A DNA stretch of 64,000 nt from Caballeronia sp. GAFFF1. GTDB lineage: Bacteria; Pseudomonadota; Gammaproteobacteria; Burkholderiales; Burkholderiaceae. The stretch is taken from NCBI RefSeq assembly GCF_023630705.1, contig NZ_JALQEM010000018.1, forward strand, positions 248,001-312,000. The letters run 5' to 3'. A model generated the notes under the pieces. The model searched no databases. It was not told the origin of the DNA and was given only the letters and a program-made list of their open reading frames with translations. The translations under genes were made by a program, and so were the position numbers. Shown here piece by piece: positions 58,176-64,000 of this stretch; positions within the stretch are counted from its first letter, which is position 1, and the number at the start of each line of letters is the position of its first letter.

Positions 58176-58532
58176 TCAGTTGATGTCGGTTGCGTCGGAC
58201 TGCGGCTCGGCGACGTGTTCCAGCAGTTCCGCCAGCATGCCGCTGATGTGGCGGTCCGCTGCCACGTAGAACACCTGCTTGCCCTGCCGCTCGGCTCGCA
58301 CGATGCGCGCCGCGCGCAACAGGCGCAAATGGTGGCTCACGAGCGACCCCGACAAGCCGAGCGATTCGGCAATGGAGCCGACCGCGCGCTTCTGCTCGAC
58401 GCACGCCAGCACGATGCGCAGGCGCGTCGGGTCGCCCAGCAGACGAAACAGGTCGGCGAGCGGGACGACGCGATCATCGGAAGTCGCGCCGCTGAGCGCG
58501 AAGGGAGACGTAGCCAACGGAGTCATCAACAT
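58176..58532 (-). CDS. ArsR/SmtB-family metal-responsive repressor
   Basis: A 118-residue repressor. The wing-helix core is LFRLLGDPTRLRIVLACVE and SGSLVSHHLRLLRAARIV. The last helix carries DRHISGMLAELLEHVAE, whose Asp, His(+2), His(+13) and Glu(+16) spacing equals the alpha-5 zinc site of SmtB. I infer a zinc (or cobalt) sensor controlling the adjacent efflux pump. Two start ATGs are possible (58532, 58526). The operator overlaps the first. Confidence 0.92.
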   Translation of the reverse strand: MLMTPLATSPFALSGATSDDRVVPLADLFRLLGDPTRLRIVLACVEQKRAVGSIAESLGLSGSLVSHHLRLLRAARIVRAERQGKQVFYVAADRHISGMLAELLEHVAEPQSDATDIN

Positions 58533-58553
58533 ATGAATAGGTGTTCACATGTT
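58528..58553. promoter_or_regulatory. ArsR/SmtB-type operator overlapping the repressor start
   Basis: AACATATGAA (58528-58537) and TTCACATGTT (58544-58553) form a 10-6-10 inverted repeat with one mismatch. The core TGAA-N6-TTCA is that of SmtB/ArsR operators. It covers the first ATG of the repressor gene on the reverse strand and lies 63 bp upstream of the divergent TPR gene. Confidence 0.8.
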
Positions 58554-58615
58554 AGTTACCATCGTCGCAACATGTCAACAGAAGAATCCGGAGCGGCGCT
58601 TTCCAGTGTGGGAAA

Positions 58616-60493
58616 ATGCGGAGTTTGCAAAAAATCTCCGTCATGGACACCGTATTTGCCCGCGGCTTCGCGGCCCATCGTGACGGCCGCCTGACCGAAG
58701 CGGAACGCGACTATCAAGCCGCGCTCGCCGCCGAACCCTCCCACGTCGAAGCGTTGCACTACCTCGGCGTGCTGCGCCATCAACAGGGGCAGCACGAAGA
58801 GGCGGCAGCGCTCGTCGCGCGCGCCGTCGATCTGCGCCCGACGGACGCCGCCTTGCAGCTCAATCTCGGCAACGCGCTGAAGGCGCTCGGGCGTCTGGAC
58901 GACGCCATCGAACGTTTTCGCAATGCGCTCACGCTCGCCCCCGGATTCGCGCTCGCGCAGTACAACCTCGGCAACGCGTACGCGGCGCTCGGCCGCCACG
59001 AAGACGCCGCCGATGCCTTCGAAAAAGCGTTGCGCGCGCAACCGAACGATCCGGCCGCGTGGAACAACTTCGGCAATGCGCTGGCGGCGCTGTCGCGCCA
59101 CGAGGACGCCGCGCGCGCGTTTCGCCGCGCGCTCGCCCTGCGCCCGCGACACGCCGGCGCGCACAACAACCTCGGCATGGCGCTGAATGCGCTCGGCGAT
59201 CCGCTCGGCGCGATCGCGCACTTTCGCGCGGCCATCGACGCCGAGCCGGACTACGTCGCCGCGCATTTCAATCTCGGCAATCTGCTGGATTCGCGCGGCC
59301 ATCCCGAAGAAGCCCTGCCCTCGCTAGAGAAGACCGTGCGCTTGCAGCCGCGCTTCGCGCCGGGGCACTTCGGGCTCGGACACGCGCTCGCCAAGCTGAA
59401 CCGTCACGACGAAGCCGTGCAGTGTTACGAGCGCGCGGTCGGGCTCGATCCGAAATACGCGGTCGCGTGGCTGTGTCTCGGCAATTCGCATCTCGCGCTC
59501 GCCGCGCACGCCGCCGCGGTCCGCGCGTTCGATCAGGCGTTGCGTCTCGATACCGAAATGCCCGCCGCGCATCTGAATCGCGGCCTCGCGCTCCTCGCCA
59601 CCGGCGACTACGAGCGCGGCCTGCCCGAATACGAATGGCGCCTGAAGACGCCCGGCAGCGAAAACGCGCCGCCGCTGCCGCGCTGGAGGGGCGAGCCGCT
59701 ACCCGGCCGCACGCTGCTCGTGCGCGCGGAGCAAGGCTTCGGCGACACGCTGCAGTTCGCGCGGTTCGCGGCGTATGCGGCAAAGCGCGTCGGCAAGCTG
59801 GTGCTGGAAGTGCAGCCCGCGCTCGTGCCGCTCCTGGCACCGGCCGCGCACGCGGCGCGCATCGAACTGAGAAGCCGTGCCGATGCTCCGTTCGCCACCG
59901 CCGATGCGTTCTGCCCGCTCTTGAGCCTGCCGCTCGCGCTCGGCATCACGTCGCCGGACGCGATCCCCGCGCGCACGCCTTATCTCGTCGTGCCGGCCGA
60001 TTACCGCCGCAAATGGCGTGGCTCGCTCGGCGGTCAGGCGAAGCGCAAGATCGGCATCGCGTGGTCCGGGCGGTTGCAGCCCGGCGAGACGCGCTCGGCG
60101 CCCGTCGAGGCGCTCGCGCCGCTCTTCGCGCTGGAAGGCATCGACTGGATCGTGCTTCAGCCGTTTCTCACCGAAGACGAACGCGCGGTTCTGCTCGCGC
60201 ATCCGCAAGCAAAGTCGATTCATCGCCTGGAAGGAAGGCTCGAAAACTTCGCGGATACCGGCGCGATCGTCGACCGGCTCGATGCGGTCGTCAGCGTCGA
60301 TACATCGGTCGCGCATCTGGCGGGCGCGCTCGGCAAACCGGTATGGGTCATGCTGCCGTTCGCGGCCGACTGGCGCTGGGGCGTCGATGTCGAACGCAGC
60401 GCGTGGTATCCGAGCGCGCGACTCGTGCGGCAGCGCGCGCCGGGCGACTGGCACGGCGTGGTCGCAGAAGTCGCGGCCGCTTTGCGCGGCTGA
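58616..60493 (+). CDS. TPR protein with glycosyltransferase-9-like C-terminal domain
   Basis: A 625-residue cytosolic protein. Residues 10-330 hold about nine TPR repeats (ALQLNLGNALKALGRLDDAIERF; ALAQYNLGNAYAALGRHEDAADAF; AWNNFGNALAAL...). The last 280 residues (GRTLLVRAEQGFGDTLQFARF; RKIGIAWSGR; DAVVSVDTSVAHLAGALGKPVWVML) look like ADP-heptose:LPS heptosyltransferases (GT9). This TPR-GT arrangement recalls OGT-like SPINDLY proteins of unknown role in proteobacteria. Start at 58616; MDTVFARG at 58643 is an alternative. Confidence 0.8.
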   Translation: MRSLQKISVMDTVFARGFAAHRDGRLTEAERDYQAALAAEPSHVEALHYLGVLRHQQGQHEEAAALVARAVDLRPTDAALQLNLGNALKALGRLDDAIERFRNALTLAPGFALAQYNLGNAYAALGRHEDAADAFEKALRAQPNDPAAWNNFGNALAALSRHEDAARAFRRALALRPRHAGAHNNLGMALNALGDPLGAIAHFRAAIDAEPDYVAAHFNLGNLLDSRGHPEEALPSLEKTVRLQPRFAPGHFGLGHALAKLNRHDEAVQCYERAVGLDPKYAVAWLCLGNSHLALAAHAAAVRAFDQALRLDTEMPAAHLNRGLALLATGDYERGLPEYEWRLKTPGSENAPPLPRWRGEPLPGRTLLVRAEQGFGDTLQFARFAAYAAKRVGKLVLEVQPALVPLLAPAAHAARIELRSRADAPFATADAFCPLLSLPLALGITSPDAIPARTPYLVVPADYRRKWRGSLGGQAKRKIGIAWSGRLQPGETRSAPVEALAPLFALEGIDWIVLQPFLTEDERAVLLAHPQAKSIHRLEGRLENFADTGAIVDRLDAVVSVDTSVAHLAGALGKPVWVMLPFAADWRWGVDVERSAWYPSARLVRQRAPGDWHGVVAEVAAALRG

Positions 60494-60510
60494 TTCACGT
60501 CGCGTCAATG

Positions 60511-60542
60511 AAAAACGCCTCGCGTCACATCGACGCGAGGCG
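60511..60542 (-). terminator. Terminator of the citrate-type symporter gene
   Basis: CGCCTCGCGT (60516-60525) pairs with ACGCGAGGCG (60533-60542), 7-base loop; on the reverse strand it is followed by TTTTT. The end of the TPR gene is 18 bp to the left, so it may act for both. Confidence 0.88.
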
Positions 60543-60567
60543 CTTCGTGCAGGCGGTTCCGGAGAAC

Positions 60568-61863
60568 TCAGGCGGTCTTGTACTGGTTGCGCGCCTCGGA
60601 CGAGCGATACAGCACGAGCGTCGCGATTAGTCCGCACACGGCGGCGAGTCCCATCCACAGACCCGGCGCGGCCTTGTTGCCGGTCGCGTGAATCAGATAC
60701 GTCGAGATGGCGGGCGTGAAGCCGCCGATGGTAGTAGCGAGGCTGTAGGCCATCGAGAAGCCGGTGGTGCGCACTTCGACCGGCATCACTTCGGTGAGCG
60801 CCACGACCATGGCGCCGTTATAGCTGCCGTACAGGAACGAGAGCCACAGTTCGACCATCAGAAGGCGCGCGAACGACGGGTCCGCGACCAGCCACTGCAC
60901 CGCCGGATACGACGTGAGAATCGTCGCGATGGTGAAGAAAAGCAGCACCGGGCGGCGGCCGATGCGGTCGGACAACGCGCCCATCACCGGCAGCCACACG
61001 AGGTTCGAGAGACCGACGCACACGGTGACGACGAGCGCATCGATGGCGGAGAGCTTCAGCACTTCCTTGCCGAAGGTCGGCGTGTACGCGGTGATCATGT
61101 AGAACGACACGGTCGTCATGATGACCATGCCCATGCCGGCGATGACGATCGGCCAGTTCTGCATGATGGAGCGCGCGATCTGGCCCATGTCCGGGCGATG
61201 CTTTCTCGCGAGGAATTCGTCCGTTTCACGCAGCGAGCGGCGGATGATGAAGAGGAACGGCACGATCAGGCAGCCGATCAGGAACGGCACCCGCCAGCCC
61301 CACGCGCCCATTTGCTCGGGCGGCAGCGCGCGGTTCATGATGACGCCGATGAGCGCCGCGAACACGACCGCTACCTGCTGGCTGCCGGACTGCCACGAGC
61401 AATAAAATCCCTTGTTCCCCTTGGTCGCGATTTCGGACAGATACACCGAGACGCCGCCCAGCTCGACGCCCGCCGAAAAGCCTTGCAGCAGCCGCCCCCC
61501 GAGCACGATGATCGGCGCAAGCGCACCGATGGTCGCGTAGCCCGGCACGAGCGCGACGCACGCGGTGCCGATCGCCATCAGCGTCAGCGTGAGAATGAGG
61601 CCCTTGCGCCGGCCGTGATGGTCGATGTACGCGCCGAGCACGATGGCGCCGACGGGGCGCATCAAAAAGCCCGCGCCGAAGACGGACAACGCAAGCATGA
61701 GCGAAGCGAAATCGCTGCCGCTCGGAAAGTACGTTTTGGCGATGGCCGAGGCGTAATAGCCATAAACCATGAAGTCGTACATTTCAAGGAAGTTTCCGCT
61801 GACGACGCGAAAGACCGTCTTGAACTTCGATTCATTGGCGGGTGCAACGTGGGTCGTGGACAT
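60568..61863 (-). CDS. MFS citrate-type proton symporter (MHS family)
   Basis: A 431-residue transporter with about 12 membrane segments, closely like CitA/citrate and tricarballylate symporters: [54 protein letters not shown] (MFS motif A, loop 2-3), [39 protein letters not shown] and [20 protein letters not shown]. Substrate is inferred as citrate or a related tricarboxylate. Start MSTTHVAP at 61863 has GAGAAAG upstream. Two palindromes at 61921-61947 lie in its promoter region. Confidence 0.85.
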   Translation of the reverse strand: MSTTHVAPANESKFKTVFRVVSGNFLEMYDFMVYGYYASAIAKTYFPSGSDFASLMLALSVFGAGFLMRPVGAIVLGAYIDHHGRRKGLILTLTLMAIGTACVALVPGYATIGALAPIIVLGGRLLQGFSAGVELGGVSVYLSEIATKGNKGFYCSWQSGSQQVAVVFAALIGVIMNRALPPEQMGAWGWRVPFLIGCLIVPFLFIIRRSLRETDEFLARKHRPDMGQIARSIMQNWPIVIAGMGMVIMTTVSFYMITAYTPTFGKEVLKLSAIDALVVTVCVGLSNLVWLPVMGALSDRIGRRPVLLFFTIATILTSYPAVQWLVADPSFARLLMVELWLSFLYGSYNGAMVVALTEVMPVEVRTTGFSMAYSLATTIGGFTPAISTYLIHATGNKAAPGLWMGLAAVCGLIATLVLYRSSEARNQYKTA

Positions 61864-61920
61864 GAACTTTCTCGAATCTTGGCGAGAGCGCGGCATAATG
61901 CCGCGAATCCCGATTTCTTA

Positions 61921-61947
61921 GGGTTAACCCCTTACATTAATTGTAAG
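61921..61947. promoter_or_regulatory. Adjacent palindromes upstream of the symporter gene
   Basis: GGGTTAACCC (61921-61930) is a perfect 10-bp palindrome and is followed directly by CTTACA-TTAAT-TGTAAG (61931-61947), a 6-5-6 inverted repeat. They lie 58-84 bp upstream of the symporter ATG. The second has the TTAC-N7-GTAA shape of LysR-type sites. No regulator gene is adjacent. Confidence 0.5.
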
Positions 61948-62050
61948 AGTGGGGTCCAGTGAATCTTAACGCCTGCACACGATTTCCTGCACGAACTTCG
62001 CGCAATTTCCGCCTATCGTCATTAATTTCGCCTTACTGTTTGCCGACTAT

Positions 62051-62569
62051 ATGCCTACATCCACTCATGTGACCCTGCGCGAAGCCAGCGTCGACGATAC
62101 GGACTTGATTGCAGCAATGCATACGCAAAGCTGGGCGTCGGCGTATCGCGGCATGCTTCCGGACGCTTACCTCGACAAAGCGTTGCCTCTCGAGCGAGCA
62201 GAACACTGGCAGACGCGCATGAAGGACATCGCGGGCGGCGCGGGGTGCGTGCTTATCGCCGAGTCGGATGGCGAGCCTGCCGGCTTCGTATGCGTCGAAG
62301 CGCCGGACGAAAGCGGCAGCGCGCTGATCGACAATCTGCACGCGTTGCCGGCGTTTCGCGGCTGCGGCGTGGGCAGCGTCCTGCTCGATGCCGCCGCCGC
62401 GTGGGCGCGAGCGCGCGGCGCGCGTCAATTGCATCTGTCGGTGCTCGAAGCCAACACGGCCGCCATCGGCTTCTACGAATCGCGCGGCTGGACGCGCTCG
62501 GGACGCGAGGAGGACAAGCTGGGCGGCGTCGATGTCGTCTGTCTTCGATACGTTCGCCTATTTGCCTGA
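62051..62569 (+). CDS. GNAT family N-acetyltransferase
   Basis: A 172-residue acetyltransferase. The acetyl-CoA site is LPAFRGCGVGSVLLDAAAAWARARG (RGxGxGxxL-like, with Arg/Cys changes), preceded by GFVCVEAPDESGSALIDNLH and followed by LSVLEANTAAIGFYESRGWTRSG, typical of the RimI-like and toxin/antibiotic GNATs. The substrate is unknown. The ATG at 62051 has no strong ribosome site. Confidence 0.85.
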   Translation: MPTSTHVTLREASVDDTDLIAAMHTQSWASAYRGMLPDAYLDKALPLERAEHWQTRMKDIAGGAGCVLIAESDGEPAGFVCVEAPDESGSALIDNLHALPAFRGCGVGSVLLDAAAAWARARGARQLHLSVLEANTAAIGFYESRGWTRSGREEDKLGGVDVVCLRYVRLFA

Positions 62570-62802
62570 CGGCTCGCAACCACAACCATCCTTATTCGTC
62601 AATCAGCGGTCCTATAAAAATTCGTCTTTCGGAGTAATCCTGTCGCATGGCGCGCGGGCGTTTCGTATGATCGCGGGTCAACTTCGGCTTTGCCGCAGGA
62701 CGCGTCCGAAGCCCGTCCATCGCCGGGCGCGACGCGCTTCGGGCCTGGACGCGGCCCGGTCCCGCGTGCTGCCTCATGCTGCCCCATGCTTCTGGAATCT
62801 CC

Positions 62803-63855
62803 ATGACCGAACCTCTGATCGCCATCGAAGGCAAGCTGCGCCTGCCGCCGCTGCGCCCCCTCGCCGATCCGTCGCTGACGTTCGGTCGCGAGTGGTCGCC
62901 CGTGCCTACGCGCCCCGTTCGCTCGGACTCCGAAGTTCCGATCAGCGCGGCGCGCTTCGAGACCGCTTATGTCGAAGCAGCGCGTTTGTCGGACGAGAGC
63001 TCGCCGTATCGCGCGGCCAGCTTGTGGGGCGTGTTCTCGGAAGGCCAGATTCGCCGGAAGATGCTGCAACTGATGCAGGCGGCTGAACCGTCGGCGGCCC
63101 ACGGCAAGGAAGCGCCGGCCAGCGCAGCGCCCATTCCGATCGCGGTCAGCGCGCCGGCGGTCGAGCACGACCGCGCAGCCGCTTCACACAAGCCGCTTCG
63201 CACGGTCATCGCCATTGCATGCGCCGTGTTGATCGCGTGGCTGCTGTTCGGCTACCAACACCGTCCGGCAAGCGACGAACCAGCGGCGCTCGCATCGGCG
63301 GCGGCGCCCGTTCAAACTACGCCGCCCGCAACGGCCGAAACGGCCGAAGCGACGCGCATCGCCGCGCATGCGGCCTCCGGCGTCGAGGCCAAGGTCGTCG
63401 CCGGGGAGCCGGCATCTGCTAGCGCGGTTCATTCCGCATCGCACGTGAATGACAGCGCCGCGCAAACCGGCGCAAGCACTATAGGCGTCCGCCACGCGGG
63501 CATGACGTGGCGCAGCGTCGCCCGCGCCGCCTCGCCCTCGCCCTCGCCCTCGCCGGTCAAGGCGTCGCGCCGGCAAGCGCACACGCGCGTGGTGGCGTCG
63601 GCGGCGCAGGGCAAACGATCACTCCACGTTGCGACGGCGCACGGCACTCAGAAGGCCGCGCGATCCGGTGAGCCGCGCCACAACGCATTCGCCAGCGCGA
63701 GGAATGCGAAGGACGCGACGAACAAGGCCAACGCGACGAACACGAACGCCATGAACGTCGAGGCGCTCTACGCCGTGCTTCAGCACTCGCCGACGCTCGA
63801 TAGCAACGCCGTGTCGCGAGCGGACCACCGTTCCGCCGACGCCCCCTCGAACTAG
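62803..63855 (+). CDS. Single-pass membrane protein of unknown function
   Basis: A 350-residue protein. The N-terminal 130 residues are cytosolic and include RLSDESSPYRAASLWGVFSEGQIRRKML. One membrane helix (LRTVIAIACAVLIAWLLFGY, about 132-151) follows. The remaining 200 residues are Ala/Ser/Thr-rich, with (SP)n low complexity from a 6-base repeat at 63532-63555. An upstream in-frame ATG at 62776 is possible. I recognise no family, but the layout recalls anchored regulatory or cell-envelope proteins. Confidence 0.6.
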   Translation: MTEPLIAIEGKLRLPPLRPLADPSLTFGREWSPVPTRPVRSDSEVPISAARFETAYVEAARLSDESSPYRAASLWGVFSEGQIRRKMLQLMQAAEPSAAHGKEAPASAAPIPIAVSAPAVEHDRAAASHKPLRTVIAIACAVLIAWLLFGYQHRPASDEPAALASAAAPVQTTPPATAETAEATRIAAHAASGVEAKVVAGEPASASAVHSASHVNDSAAQTGASTIGVRHAGMTWRSVARAASPSPSPSPVKASRRQAHTRVVASAAQGKRSLHVATAHGTQKAARSGEPRHNAFASARNAKDATNKANATNTNAMNVEALYAVLQHSPTLDSNAVSRADHRSADAPSN

Positions 63856-63902
63856 TTCAGACGGCCCGCGCCGCCCGCTAACCTTATCGGCATCACGCCA
63901 AC

Positions 63903-64000
63903 ATGAAGCACTCACGTTTTATCCGTATCGCGACGCTCGCTGTCGCTCTGTCTGTCCTCGGCGCCTTCGCCAGCGCATTCGCCGGGTCCATCGCAAAAGC
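63903..64000 (+). CDS. Exported protein, 5-prime end only
   Basis: An ATG at 63903 opens a frame MKHSRFIRIATLAVALSVLG with a typical signal peptide (positive N region, hydrophobic core, AFASAFA). Only 32 codons lie in the window, so the product is unknown. Confidence 0.55.
   Translation, partial: MKHSRFIRIATLAVALSVLGAFASAFAGSIAK

Overview
The window looks like chromosomal DNA of a GC-rich betaproteobacterium of the family Burkholderiaceae, most like Paraburkholderia or Caballeronia; genus is an inference from gene content. Supporting evidence: Burkholderia-type protein variants (long N-terminal extension on RimM, kinase-only heptose gene, 887-residue GyrA), conserved gene orders (rpsP-rimM-trmD-rplS; serC-pheA-tyrA-aroA-cmk-rpsA-ihfB-lapA-lapB-ugd-hldE1-hldD), a one-piece tmRNA encoding ANDDTFALAA, and a soluble NAD-linked formate dehydrogenase cluster with a ModE/LysR-like regulator.

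Layout. 1-6.5 kb: start of pmbA, darP, mog, orn, an M48 protease, rsgA, a small DUF2007 protein, a CobD/CbiB-like membrane protein and a Nudix CoA pyrophosphatase. 6.6-9.0 kb: ribosomal and tRNA-modification operon rpsP-rimM-trmD-rplS. 9.2-12.9 kb: a membrane protein, a PA0069-type radical SAM protein behind a near-perfect LexA box, an Lrp-family regulator and dadA. 12.9-19.2 kb: an acyl-CoA dehydrogenase, etfBA and the methionine importer metNIQ. 19.3-23.4 kb: a histone-deacetylase-like enzyme, mltB, cysM and a ComEA-like protein. 23.4-36.2 kb: one long leftward run of envelope-sugar, LPS-control, translation and aromatic/serine genes. 36.4-42.9 kb: a DUF2059 protein, gyrA, an OmpA-family protein, ubiG and gph.

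42.9-48.8 kb is the unusual part. It runs from tmRNA (ssrA) through a stretch with three hairpin terminators and a possible small RNA, then a large secreted PIG-L/ricin-B/VCBS protein, then about 0.6 kb holding degenerate tandem copies of the junction between two convergent genes, a group-4 glycosyltransferase and an orphan secreted peptide. 48.8-55.3 kb: fdsR divergent from fdsGBAD; fdsC is not in its usual place. 55.3-64 kb: an FAD monooxygenase, a zinc-type efflux pump with its ArsR/SmtB repressor and operator, a TPR/glycosyltransferase protein, a citrate-type symporter, a GNAT acetyltransferase, a one-pass membrane protein and the start of an exported protein.

The best candidates for something undescribed are the tandem repeat at 46.2-46.9 kb, the multidomain secreted protein beside it, the possible small RNA at 43.56-43.74 kb, and a 10-bp dyad around the ompA-like promoter. 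No CRISPR array, insertion sequence, transposase or tRNA gene was recognised. High GC produces many long antisense open frames; these were left out.
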